Source of the DNA: Armigeres subalbatus
Lineage: Eukaryota > Arthropoda > Insecta > Diptera > Culicidae
Direction: 5' to 3'
Length of the DNA: 64,000 nucleotides
Assembly: GCF_024139115.2 (NCBI RefSeq)
Contig: NC_085139.1
Coordinates: forward strand, 106,121,935-106,185,934
The notes beneath the pieces are model-generated. The model ran no database searches and was not told where the DNA came from. It worked only from the letters and a program-made list of their open reading frames with translations. Both the position numbers and the translations under genes were made by a program. Shown in pieces: positions 9,880 to 20,778 of the stretch (the stretch's first letter is position 1; the number at the start of each line of letters is the position of its first letter).

Positions 9880-12430
9880 TGAGAGGGCTTCCGACGAAAG
9901 TGGCCACTCTTGGTACATGCAAGGTGCCCCCGGGGAACCCGCAGGAGGGGACATTTCTGTTTTAGCACCAAAATATACCGTGCGACAGCTCTGTCGTCAT
10001 GATTTTCCACAAAATAGATGATAATGCGCTTGAAATCGATAAGTGACCACATTGGCCACTCCTGGTACATGCAAGGTGCCCCCGGGGAACCCGCAGGAGG
10101 GGACATTTCCGTTTTAGCACCAAAATATGCCGTGCGGCGGCTCTTTTGTCATGATTTTCCACCAATCAGATGGTTATGCGCTTGAAATCGATAAGTGACC
10201 ACATTGGCCACTCCTGGTACATGTAAGGTGCCCCCGGGGAACCCGCAGGAGGGGACATTTCCGTTTTAGCACCAAAATATACCGTGCGGCGGCTCTTTTT
10301 TCATGATTCTCCACCAAATAGATGACAATGCGCTTGAAATCGATAAAAGACCACATTGGCCACTCCTGGTACATGCAAGGTGCCCCCGGGGAACCCGCAG
10401 GAGGGGACATTTCCGTTTTAGCACCAAAATATGCCGTGCGGCGGCTCTTTTGTCATGATTTTCCACCAAACAGATGGTTATGCGCTTGAAATCGATAAAT
10501 TACCACATTGGCCACTCCTGGTGCATGCAAGGCGCCCCGGGGAACCCGCAGAAAAGGACATCCCCGTTTTAGCACCAAAATATGCCGTGCGGCGGCTCTT
10601 TTGTCATGATTCTCCACCAAACAGATGATTATGCGCTTGAAATCGATAACAGACCACATTGGCCACTCCTGGTATATGCAAGGTGCCCCCGGGGAACCCG
10701 CAGGAGGGGACATTTCCGTTTTAGCACCAAAATATACGGTGCGGCAGTTCTGTCGTCATGATTTTCCACAAAATAGATGATAATGCGCTTGAAATCGATA
10801 TAAGACCACATTGACCACTCCTGGTGTATGCAAGGCGCCCCGGGGAACCCGCAGGAGGGGACATTCCCGTTTTAGTTCCAAAATATGCCGTGCGGCGGCT
10901 CTTTTTTCATGATTCTCCACCAAATAGATGACAATGCGCTTGAAATCGATAAAAGACCACATTGGCCACTCCTGGTACATGCAAGGTGCCCCCGGGGAAC
11001 CCGCAGGAGGGGACATTTCCGTTTTAGCACCAAAATATGCCGTGCGGCGGCTCTTTTGTCATGATTCTCCACCAAACAGATGGTTATGCGCTTGAAATCG
11101 ATAAAAGACCACATTGGCCACTCCTGGTATATACAAGGTGCCCCCGGGGAACCCGCAGGAGGGGACATTTCCGTTTTAGCACCAAAATATACGGTGCGGT
11201 AGCTCTGTCGTCATGATTTTCCACAAAATAGATGATAATGCGCTTGAAATCGATATAAGACCACATTGGCCACTCCTGGTGCATGCAAGGCGCCCCGGGG
11301 AACCCGCAGGAGGGGACATTCCCGTTTTAGTACCAAAATATGCCGTGCGGCGGCTCTTTTGTCATGATTCTCCACCAAACAGATGGTTATGCGCTTGAAA
11401 TCGATAAATGACCACATTGGCCACTCCTGGTATATGCAAGGTGCCCCCGGGGAACCCGCAGGAGGGAACATTCCCGTTTTAGCACCAAAATATACCGTGC
11501 GGCAGCTCTGTCGTCATGATTTTCCACAAAATAGATGATAATGCGCTTGAAATCGATAAAAGACCACATTGGCCACTCCTGGTACATACAAGGTTTCCCC
11601 GGGGAACCCGCAGGAGGGGACATTTCCGTTTTAGCACCAAAATATGCCGTGCGGCGGCTCTTTTGTCATGATTTTCCACCAAACAGATGGTTATGCGCTT
11701 GAAATCGATAAATGACCACATTGGCCACTCTTGGTACATGCAAGGCGCCCCGGGGAACCCGCAGGAGGGAACATTTCCGTTTTAGCACCAAAATATTCCG
11801 TGCGGCGGCTCTTTTGTCATGATTTTACACCAAACAGATGGTTATGCGCTTGAAATCGATAAATGACCACATTGGCCACTCCTGGTACAAGCAAGGTGCC
11901 CCCGGGTATTCCGTATGAGAGGACATTTCCGTTTTAGCACCAAAATATGCCGTGCGGCGTCTCTTTCGTTATGATTTTCCACAAAATAGATGATTATGCG
12001 CTTGAAATCGATAAGTGACCACATTGGCAACGCCTGGAACAACATATGTAGTGCGGCGGCTCTTTCGTCGTGATTTTCCTCCAAATAGGTGCCCTCGAAA
12101 TCGATTATTGACATATTGTCCACCCTTAGAACCTATGAGGTGCCCGCGGGAGCCCGTGGAAGAGTACATTTCCATTTTAACACCAAAATATGCCGTGCGG
12201 TGGCTCTTTCTTTGTTATTTTCTACCAAACAGATGGTCATGTGCTTGGAGTTGATTAGTGATATTGTCTACTCTTGAAACCTTTGAGATGCCCTGCGAAC
12301 CCGTAGGAGAGGACATTTTCATGGTTATATCAAATGTACTGTGCCGCTTGCGGCAGCTCTATCTTCGTCTATCATTGTCTACCCTGGCCACAAGTCTTCA
12401 AAAAGTTGGTTATGCGCTTGAAATTCTTCT
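9880..12430 (-). repeat. Left array of ~152-bp units
   Basis: About 16-17 units with a spacing of 152 bp where measured (GACCAC anchors at 10045, 10197, 10349). Each unit contains GCCCCCGGGGAACCCGCAGG, CCGTTTTAGCACCAAAATAT, GCCGTGCGGCGGCTCTTTTG and TGCGCTTGAAATCGAT. At least two subtypes alternate: a 'CTGTCGTC..CACAAAATAGATGATAATG' form and a 'CTTTTGTC..CACCAAACAGATGG' form. Units beyond about 11900 are increasingly diverged. The repeated ~60-90-residue minus-strand frames are not independent genes. Confidence 0.9.
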
Positions 12431-12494
12431 TCATTTGAAATTGAGTATACTGAGTCAAATTAAAACATAGTTTCTGGGCTACTGTGATGATTCC

Positions 12495-12590
12495 TTCGAA
12501 CAGCTCTCCAAGGATTTTGTATTCCGCATCTCGATATTACTATTAGTCGATTAGTCCCTTCAATATCGACTTATAGAAGTTTGAGGTTTT
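12495..12590 (-). mobile_element. Decayed Tigger-like end in the foldback centre
   Basis: CTCGATATTACTATTAGTCG and CCCTTCAATATCGACTTATA resemble, in inverse orientation, the CTCGATATTGAAGGG end seen near 4100. Highly diverged. Confidence 0.35.
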
Positions 12591-12740
12591 CACCGATCGC
12601 CGTGGACAATGATATGAAAACGCAACATTTTGATATAAAAAAAAATCTCTCTTTCTGTGAGACTCCTGCGGGTACCTTGTAGGTTGTAGATATTAAGTTC
12701 AGAATGAATGACCTATTTGATAGAAAAAAAAACAATATTA

Positions 12741-12830
12741 ATCTACCTAGTGGTGATTATGCCTTTATCGTTCGTTCAAAAGGGTTGAGAAATATATAAG
12801 AAAAGTCTAATATAACACTAATAGGTAGAT
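12741..12830. mobile_element. 90-bp MITE in the foldback spacer
   Basis: ATCTACCTAGTGGTG at 12741 and its imperfect inverse (CACTAATAGGTAGAT) at 12830 enclose a short body with GCCTTTATCG. The CCTAGTGGTG..CCTTT phrase resembles a sequence at about 37950-37975. Confidence 0.55.
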
Positions 12831-13249
12831 AGCTCTTATTTGTCATATTTGTTTATTTGCATTCTAAACTTTCTGCTGAACGCAACTTATTGCAAGCCAA
12901 TCGGATGAGCGTAAGTGCCAGAAAAGTGATTTTCCCATGTAGCTGCTGAAATTAGTATTTTGGCCATAACTTCGGAGCCCATAGTCTGATCTGGCCAATT
13001 TTCAATAGGAAACAATAGGGCAGGATTTTCGTCGAATGCTATTTACTGCGAGCAATTCTGTTGAGGAAAAGTTCCTCAAAAGTGAGTTAGATTTTGTGTG
13101 CACAGACACTTTCAATGAATTCTTCAAGGCACTCCACAATTACCGAAATTAGGCCTGGGGTTCCCCCGGGTTGATATTAGATTTCAAGAGCATTACCAAC
13201 TATTTGATGGAAAATTATAGTGAAAGAGCCGCTGCACGGCATGTCTATA

Positions 13250-13429
13250 AGGGCCGATGCCCACGTAGCATGTTTTCAAGATGCGTGCACGCCGCGTCCA
13301 CGCAAGGTATCCGGCATCAAATGGAGTAATGCACACGTAAATGTGTGCACGACTACATTTGATGCCGGATACCTTGCGTGGACGCGGCGTGAACGCATCT
13401 TGAAAACATGCTACGTGGGCATTGGCCCT
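13250..13429. mobile_element. Near-perfect hairpin MITE, copy 1
   Basis: AGGGCCGATGCCCACGTAGC at the left is mirrored by GCTACGTGGGCATTGGCCCT at the right. Complementarity continues through TTTTCAAGATGCG, CGCGTCCACGCAAGGTATCC and GGCATCAAATG almost to the centre (ACACGTAAATGTGTGC). The 180 bp therefore form one long hairpin. It interrupts a ~152-bp repeat unit between 'gcacggcat' and 'aaacggaaatg'. Long ORFs on both strands here are a consequence of the palindrome. Confidence 0.85.
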
Positions 13430-13440
13430 AAGTAAGAGTA

Positions 13441-13614
13441 AGGGCCGATGCCCACGTAGCATTTTTTCAACGCTACGTGCACGTGGCGTTGAAAAAACGC
13501 AGATGTGCATCGGGAAAAAGCGGTAACGCAGCGTCGCCGCGCCAATGCACACCTGCGTTTTTTCAACGCCACGTGCACGCAGCGTTGAAACAACGCTACG
13601 TGGGCATCGGCCCT
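13441..13614. mobile_element. Near-perfect hairpin MITE, copy 2
   Basis: It has the same termini as the neighbouring copy, 11 bp away, but a different interior. Arms include TTTTTTCAACGC, ACGTGCACGTGGCGTTGAAA and AACGCAG.TGTGCAT, with a GC-rich loop (GCGGTAACGCAGCGTCGCCG). The intervening AAGTAAGAGTA and the downstream AAGAGTAAG are similar, suggesting a short flanking duplication. Confidence 0.85.
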
Positions 13615-13739
13615 AAGAGTAAGAACGGAAATGTCCTCTCCTATGACCTCCACGGCGGTACTTCATAGGTTCCAAAATGGAAAATGTAGTCACTTATTCA
13701 TTTCGGTATAAAAACGGAAATATCACCATCTACGGGTTC

Positions 13740-15010
13740 CCCGTGGTAATCTCATTGGTTCCAAGAGTGGCCAATGTGGTCACTTATCGATTTCAAGCGC
13801 ATAATCATCTATTTTGTGGAAAATCATGACGAAAGAGCCGCCGCACGACATATTTCGGTGTTAAACGGAAATGTCATCTTCTACGTGTTCTCCGAGGGAG
13901 CCTCATAGGTTTCAAATGTAGCCAATGTGGTTCAAGAGTGGCCAATGTGATCACTTATTGATTTCGAGCGAATAACCATCTCTTTGGTGGGAAAACACAC
14001 CGAAAGAGTCGCCGCTCGGCATATTTCGGTGTTAAAACGGAAATATCCCATTCTACGGGTTCCCTGGGGGCCCCTGGCAGACTCCAAGAGTGGCCAATGT
14101 GGTCAATTATCGATTTCAAGCGCATAATCATCTATTTTGTGAAAAATCATGACGAAAGAGCTGCCGCACGGCATATTTTGGTGTTAAAACGGAAATGTCC
14201 TCTTTACGGATTCCCCGAGGGCACCTCATAGGCTCCAAGAGTGGCCAATGTGGTCACTTATCGATTTCGAGCGCATAATCATCTATTTTGTGGAAAATCA
14301 TGATGAAAGAGCCGCAGCACCGCACATTTTGGTGCCAGAACGGAAATGTCCTCTCCTACGGGTTTCCCGGGGGCACCTTGCATATACAAGGAGTGGCCAA
14401 TGTGATCATTTATCGATTTCAAGCGCATGACCATCTGTTTGGTGGAAAATCATGATAAAAGAGCCGCCACACGACATATTTTGGTGTTAAAACGGAAATG
14501 TCGCCTTTACGGGTTTCCCGAGGGCACCTCACAGGCTCCAAGAGTGGCCAATGTGGCCAATAATCGATTTCGAGCACATAATCATCTATTTTGTGGAAAA
14601 TCATGACGAAAGAGCTATCGCACGACATATTTTGGTGTTAAAACGGAAATGTCCCCTTTTACGGGTTCCACGGAGGCACCTCATAGGCTCCAAGAGTGGC
14701 CAATGTGGTCACTTAGCGATTTCAAGCGCATTATAATATATTTTGTGGAAAATCATGACGACAGAGCCGCCACACGGTATATTTTGGGGCTAAAACGGAA
14801 ATGTCCCTTCCTGCGGGTTCCCTGGGGAGCCTTGCATGTACCAGGAGTGGCCAATGTGGTCACTTATCGATATCAAGCGCATAACCATCTGTTTGGTGGA
14901 AAATCATGACGAAAGAGCCGCCGCACGGCATATTTTGGTGCTAAAACGGAAATGTCCCCTTCTGCGGGTTCCCCGGGGGCACCTTGCATGTACCAGGAGT
15001 GGCCACTTTC
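13740..15010 (+). repeat. Right array of ~152-bp units
   Basis: About nine units in the opposite orientation to the left array (plus a lone unit at about 13165-13250 before the hairpin MITEs). Units near 14800-15010 are closest to the left-array consensus, while those toward the spacer are more diverged. The outermost units on both sides are thus the best matched. Confidence 0.88.
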
Positions 15011-16148
15011 ATCGGAAGCCCTCTCATGGACCATATATTACCGTTTTAAGAGCATGTATGAAGAATTAGCGATCGAATGGCATATATGGAGCGATTTTTA
15101 TGTTCCCCTTATATGACCGACAAGGTCCCCGTGGAAGTCGTTTCCCGGTGGCCATTGTCTCCAGAACCAGCATATCACCACATAGCCACAAAATTAATGA
15201 GTTTATCTTTCGAACGGTATATAAACTTTGCAATTCGGTTATAATTTGACTGTTTTATAAGCATTTACATTTCTGGGTCAATATGACCCCAACATCTTAT
15301 TCGTAAGTTTTTTCTAATATCCGAAGAAGGTTAAAACCAGTTCACATGCACGATATACACGATGTCGCCACAAGCCGTTTGTTCGAATGCCTTTCGGCCG
15401 AACGGGTCATTTGGCCGAATAGTTGAACAATTAGATTGCGATTAGTGAAAAGTGAGTAATGAGAAGTAAGAAGTGAGAACTACATGAAATGTACAGTGAG
15501 AAGTGAGGAATAAGACATTTTTCACATCTCATAAGAAATAAGACGTGAGAAGTTTGATGTGAATCTAGAAATGAGAAGTATAAAATGAGAAGTGAGAAAA
15601 TATAAATAAATTGAAGAGAAGTGAAACGTGTGAGAATTGAAATGTGAGAAGTGAGAAATAAGAAGTGAGAATTGCAAAGTTAATAGTGAGCAATGAGGAG
15701 TGAAAAGCATAGAGAGAATTTAAAAGTGAGTGGTGAAATGTTAGAAGCGATAAATGGAAAGTGAGAAGTGAGATGTGAGAAATGAATAGTGAGAAGTGAA
15801 AAATGAGAAGTGGGGATTATTAAGTAGTGATGAATGAGAAGTGTGAAGGGAAAAGTGAGAAGTGCGTAGTGAGAAGTGAAAAGAGAGAAGTGAGAAGTGA
15901 GACATCACAAATGAGGAACGAGGAGTAAGAAGTGAGAAATAAGATGCGATAAGTGAAATATGAGAATTGGGAATTGTTAAATTAATCCTTAAATAATCTC
16001 TTGCATTTGATTTTCTCACTTCTCACTTCCAACTTCTCACTTCGCAACTATCATATCTCATTTATCATCACTCATTTGTCACTTCTCATTTCACACTTCT
16101 CACTTCTCTCTGAGTAATCTCTTAAGACCTCACTGCTCACTACTCTAT

Positions 16149-16243
16149 ACACTGGATTCTGTTAAGTTTGCCATCTTAGGATGTTTTTAAGAGATATTGC
16201 GAAAAAAATTTCGCAATGTCTCTTAAAAACACTGGATTCTGTT
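16149..16243. repeat. 48-bp palindrome between 15-bp direct repeats
   Basis: ACACTGGATTCTGTT occurs at 16149-16163 and again at 16229-16243. Between them, 16183-16230 is a near-perfect palindrome whose arms are GTTTTTAAGAGA.ATTGCGAA and its inverse. The second direct copy is the left end of the adjacent MITE. Confidence 0.7.
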
Positions 16244-16416
16244 TTTTCACGAGTTACGTTTTTTTTCAATTTTGCGATCATCCTGAATGCTTAACGCATA
16301 TTAAATATCATGTGATTTATTTACAATTTTTTGAAACGTTGCATAGATTTTAGTGGTAAATTGAAGTCACACGATTAAAAATACGAGCGAAAGAAAATCG
16401 TGTAAAAACAGAATCC
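16234..16416. mobile_element. MITE with GGATTCTGTTTTT-CACGA termini
   Basis: The left end GGATTCTGTTTTTTCACGA is matched by the inverse of the right end (TCGTGTAAAAACAGAATCC). Body about 183 bp, non-coding. The GATTCTGTTTTTACACG core is shared with the 45372-45536 element, so both belong to one family or superfamily. Confidence 0.75.
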
Positions 16417-16559
16417 TATGTACTCACTTCGAATATCTCATCTCACACTTCTCAATTCTCACTTTTCACTATCCACTCCGAACATCTCACTTCTCATTTC
16501 ACTTAATAAAAAATCAAATTTTAACTAATTGGCCAAACGGGATTGGGCCAAATGAGGCT

Positions 16560-17040
16560 AAACCATATTTTTACATGTTAATATTTTAGGAAAAATATAT
16601 AAAAATGTGTTCCTTATATCGCTCAATCGGGCGAACATTATCCCATTTCCCATTTCAATAACCTTTTGTATAGAGTACTTTATGGTGCAGAATACCAATC
16701 CGGTTGGTTTTCCAAGAGGTCAAGGCCATTAACTGAATAAATTTTGGGGCTGTGGGGTAAAAGAACTCAGGGACGGGTGGGGCAAGAGTACGCGTGTTAG
16801 CCTTCAAGTTCTGAAGTAAAATCCGTATCTCCTGCTGAAATAAGACTACTTGCAAGGCATTAAGATCCAAAACTAAGAAAAAAGTGACAGAAATGACGTA
16901 TTGCCGTATGAAAGTTTACATTTCTAGGACCCCTCCCCCTTTCAGAGTTGAGTAATTTTCAATTACATTCCATAATATACTTTCAATAAACAGCAATGAA
17001 ATGTTTATATGTACTTCTTATTCGTGTTAATCTATACACA
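16560..17040. other. Unassigned spacer
   Basis: No family recognised. The minus-strand frame at 16655-16870 has no motif. Confidence 0.4.
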
Positions 17041-17044
17041 TAAA

Positions 17045-17700
17045 AATGAATTTCTGTCTGTCTAAACTTTATAGACTCGGGGGTCTGTGACAGGACGTTG
17101 ACTAAGTTTTGGTAGGCAAGACAGGTAAGCTGCCCCAGACCGTATAGTAACCTGCTGTCGACGATTGCTTTACCGATCTGGAGACGGAGATACGTGTTGT
17201 TAAACCTGCGTGAAGCTTTGAGTCGTCTAGATAAGGTTGACTCTAGTACGACAATTGGTTTTCACGGACCGAAAGGGAGGCAAGAAGGTTGGGCCTCTAT
17301 CGATAGACATTCCTAGCACCTGAACAATCTGCCGACATGATGGTCGGGTAGTTTAACACTTTGCCATGACAGCTAATGCCAGCCTCTACAGACGTGACAA
17401 CGAACTCACTTACTAGTTGTCATCGTCAACCCAATTGAGGAAGCTCAACGGACTACGGCATCGACTGCTGGTGGTGTCCAAATTCGAAGGCGACCGGGGG
17501 CATCACCGGTAACCACAACCAGGGTGTCATTTGCGTAGACGAAGATGTAGATGTTCGCCGGCAGATGGCAGAAGACCCTGTCCATGACGATGAAAAAGAG
17601 TATGACCGCCAGGATATATTCTTGGGGTACGCCAGTTTCCTCTTGGAAAACGTATCATTTGGTCGGGGTTCAGCCAAAACGCACCAAGCGTGAAAGAAAA
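17045..17700 (-). pseudogene. Non-LTR retrotransposon reverse-transcriptase remnant
   Basis: Read on the minus strand, about 17650-17480 encodes FQEETGVPQE followed by ILAVILFFIVMDRVF and IFVYANDTLVVV. These correspond to RT motif B (GVPQGS-ILxxxLF) and the motif C (F/Y)xDD box, with the second catalytic Asp region changed (YAND). Further downstream (about 17190-17120) FNNTYLRLQIGKA and IVDSRLLYGL match the thumb/C-terminal part of LINE polymerases. Frame shifts and stops break it throughout. The clade is not certain (Jockey/I-like). Both ends are truncated and no tail is visible. It is dead as a gene. Confidence 0.75.
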
Positions 17701-17808
17701 ATTATCGATTTTTCTGCTTAAAGTTTCGTTTAAAATATTTAATTGATCGCGAATCGTATCGGATATCCCTCAACCCCATAACTGAGGATACTGCAAAAGT
17801 ACGCTTAA

Positions 17809-18074
17809 GGTGATTATACAATGAAGCCAGAAATCGACCATTTTTTAAACCACGTGCTTTTCCAATATTTTTTTCAAGAGCATGAGATGAAAGAACCATA
17901 ACGCGTATAGGGCTGAAATAATGGTAGATCGTTTGCTTAGTTATGCTGAACAATCATAATTTGAGTTTTAGCACTGTACGAAAACTATTACGCCAGATTT
18001 GGGCTTTTGGAAATGTATGTAGATAAACGTGTGGTAAATTTGAAATTCACCACGCGCTTTATTGTATAATCACC
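17809..18074. mobile_element. 266-bp MITE with TTAA duplication
   Basis: GGTGATTATACAATGAAGC at the left and the inverse of GCTTTATTGTATAATCACC at the right form termini of about 20 bp with one mismatch. TTAA flanks both sides (17805-17808 and 18075-18078). The TTAA target suggests a piggyBac-like driver. The minus-strand ORF across 17702-17953 is incidental. Confidence 0.85.
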
Positions 18075-18078
18075 TTAA

Positions 18079-20420
18079 ATGGGTATAAATCTATTTCCGT
18101 TGTGTTTTTACGAACAAAATATCACAAGTCACTCGAAAAGCCGCTTGGTGCGGTTTGGCTGTGAATCCCGACCATTTAGAACTCGAAAGGAGCGTACTGT
18201 GAGGAAATTGGGAATAAAGGCAAGGATATTAACTGATCAAGTCGTAGCACAAGATGAGACACCGGCGTACGTTCAAGTACGGGTGCGTGGCACCTTAGAA
18301 CATTTAGTACAACGTGATGATTAGATAACTTAAAGAGAGCATGTTGCTATAATGCGATACAACAACTCTGCAAAAATGATGTTCGCTGCAGGTCCGGCTA
18401 GTACATTTGGTTGTAACCGAGGACAGAGAGATGTGGCATCGAACCGTAAAATAAGTTATCTAGTGTGATGTTATCTGTTTCTTTTTTAAACTGAGGCTAT
18501 GTGTTTTTTGTTTTACTTTAAGATTAAGTTCAACACAGAGTTTTATCTGTTCAGATGAGAACTAAAAAATGTATTCATTAATTTCAATATTAGTTAAATA
18601 ATAGTAAAAAGCAAACTATTTAATCCTAAAACCCGCAAAAGCGCATTGGCATCTGATTGTCATCAATGTTGTCATTATATACCGTCATTATATATCAAGT
18701 TGTCATTATATACCGGAAGGCCGCTACCAATTCATGAAATTGCGTGGAATTCCATCATATGTGCGATGAACCGGTCCCACAGACGTTGCTTCCATATACG
18801 TGAAGGAAGGTCACATGCTGATTTTTGTCGGGTTGCGCTTTCAGGTGCCAGTGCATTGCACCCGTTGTTGGTTACCGCATGCAAGAAGTCTCTCGAAAGA
18901 CATTACGTTTCTCCTTTTAATTGAATGTTGGGGCCAATTTGAAGCTGCTTAATTTTTTATGGGGAATATCCCTTTTCCGCAGTGCGAAATATCAGAAAAA
19001 TATCATTCCATGTCACGATTAATTGGACATGATCTTTTCAAGAACTCCAGAAGCTGAATTTAAATTTATGATGACAAATCCGAACTTGACCCAAAGTGTC
19101 TCCGAAGATTGATGGGTCATTTGCATTTTTTTTCTAACGTGTCTCTTCCTTCTCTAGTTATCGTCAGTATTACTGACTGATATTCATCAAACATCCCACA
19201 TCGTCGCCACGCTTCCTAAATATCATGTTTCTGAAAAGCAATAAAACGTACCGCGCCATAAAATTCTATCCGGGTGTGTTATGATCCGATGTCGTAGTTG
19301 TGTAGCTGGCCAGTCAGTCAGTAGCCAGAGCCTTGTTGACCTTGGAATGGCAAACAATAAATCCGTAAAGAATGCAACTGCTAATTGAGTGGCAAGTATT
19401 GATACAAACAATTTAACTGTCGCCGTTGTCATACGGCGCGCGGTCTACGGTCCACCGAAGTGGCACACCTTTCTCCACAAGCAGCACCGCAGTGGCGATA
19501 AAGTTGCTTGTGCGATAAAAAACAAATTCCATAAATGCCCCGTGACTGCAGTTGAAGTGTTAATCTGCCACGAATGCAAAGTCGTTAACAAGTGTAACGA
19601 ATGGGGTGCGCGCGTGGTACAGCAGCTGTTTAGCATTGATCAAGTAGTTTTGCATGGGTTACCAGCTTGCAACGGAACGGAATTTCGACACACCATATCC
19701 AATGTGGAATGTCTGTTCATAGGAATTTGAAGAAAACGAACAACGAGGAAAATTCGACAGCTGACCTCCGACACTTGTTGCCAGGGGGATCTTCTTCGGA
19801 TATGAACCACCACTTGTATGTCGTACTTGCTTTTGTTCCTTTTATACCGGTACCCACATCAAGTAATAAGGGCCCCTTTGGAGATGCCGAAATAGCGATT
19901 AGATTCCCGGCCACCAAATTCGAGCCCAAGCCCACCTATCGAAATACAATCGGTATGGATCAGTTTTCTTTTTTGATGAGTACCTATTTAGTCTTCATTA
20001 CGAAGCGGTACTTCAAATAATGCAGGGGTCATCGTAAGCATCGTACGTTAATAGATCCTCGCGCATGTATGAGAATTGTTGATTTCAGTTCTATTTTGAA
20101 TTAAACAGAAATCAGATGATTTTGTATACAACAGCTTGCAGTTGGAATGCGTTACTTGCATGTTCCCATCCGAATTTCTCACAAATAATCCGAGGCTGGC
20201 TCGTCTGCTTACAAATAGTAATAAAATCAAACGAGGTGAATCAGCTCAGGGATTCAGGGTCGAACACCGCATCAATAAAGACAGAATATTTATCCACATT
20301 TATGAGAATGTTTGTCCTTACTATCTGTGTTGTGTTCTGTCTGGCAATGACTTACTGATTTTTTGAAAATTAGTTTAAGAAAAAGTGGTACAGGTAGAAG
20401 ATGGCTTTCGACTTTGCTTG
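18079..20420. other. Unassigned 2.3-kb stretch
   Basis: Base composition is moderate and several 70-115-codon frames exist (18079-18324, 18646-18924, 19389-19730, 19667-20020). Those examined closely have no domain motif, splice context or credible start. AATTTC/GTCATTATATACCG is duplicated locally near 18672-18716. It could include untranslated or regulatory sequence of a host gene, but nothing proves it. Confidence 0.35.
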
Positions 20421-20778
20421 GGTTCAATCATTTAGTAGTTTGTCACTAAATTATTCCAGAGGCTGAATTTCAAAATGTGTTGCATGGTGAGCTTCTATTT
20501 GAAGTTTGTTCTACAGCTCTGCCTAACAGTTTGTTGTTTGAATTCCACTAATAACGGAAATAAAACACTAGTTGCCATAGCTTATACTAAATGATATCCA
20601 AAATTCAATAAGATATTTTGAGTTTCTACAACTATGGCTAAAACTCTGTTATTAGTGGAATTTCATTACTAGGCAGAGCTGTAGAAAAAACATTCTTACT
20701 AGAAGTCCACCATACAACATAATTTACAATTTACAGCATCTGGATTGAGTTAGTGACAAACTACTAAATGATTGAACC
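20421..20778. mobile_element. Foldback MITE, GGTTCAATCATTTAGTAGTT ends
   Basis: The 29-bp left end (GGTTCAATCATTTAGTAGTT, then TGTCACTAA) has an almost perfect inverse at 20750-20778. A subterminal pair (TTCTACAGCTCTGCCTA near 20508 and its inverse near 20670) and a third pair around TCCACTAATAAC give most of the 358 bp a hairpin shape. No coding capacity. Confidence 0.8.

Larger units (their letters stand above)
9417..15337. mobile_element. Giant foldback element with ~152-bp-unit arms
   Basis: The outermost inverted copies start GTTTTAACCTT (9417) and end AAGGTTAAAAC (15337). They continue through more than 240 bp of matching sequence on each side, including AAGATGTTAGGGTCATATTG, AGTCGTTTCCCGGTGGCC and GCGATCGAATGGCATATATG. 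The left terminus holds an extra ~165 bp at about 9435-9600. Inside lie tandem arrays in opposite orientation (9880-12430 and 13740-15010) around a spacer of about 730 bp. The element is far more GC-rich than the surrounding DNA. No transposase-like protein is seen; all ORFs inside are readings of the repeat. Target duplications are not evident. Confidence 0.85.
15395..16550. repeat. Composite inverted block: GGCCGAA outside, AGTGAGAAG inside
   Basis: 15395-15420 carries TTTCGGCCGAACGGGTCATT and 16525-16550 carries a diverged inverse (TTGGCC/GGGCCAAATGAGGC). Between them, 15430-15990 is purine-rich AGTGAGAAG repeat, and 16010-16160 plus 16420-16505 are the pyrimidine-rich inverse. A MITE sits near the centre. 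This repeats the arrangement of 2380-3930. ORFs inside are low-complexity. Confidence 0.7.

Noticed and set aside
9880..12430. CRISPR-like regular spacing
   Set aside because: The whole 152-bp unit is conserved with no short repeat/unique spacer alternation, and the DNA is eukaryotic.
13193..13668. Overlapping long ORFs on both strands near 13.2-13.7 kb
   Set aside because: The hairpin structure makes both strands alike, so the frames mirror each other.
9837..15069. More than a dozen similar 60-98-residue ORFs, mostly one orientation per arm
   Set aside because: They follow the ~152-bp repeat. Starts and stops shift from unit to unit and no protein motif is present.
19389..19730. 113-codon ORF with several Cys and His residues
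   Set aside because: The frame starts at a non-ATG codon, the Cys/His spacing fits no zinc-finger pattern I know, and there is no splice or promoter context.
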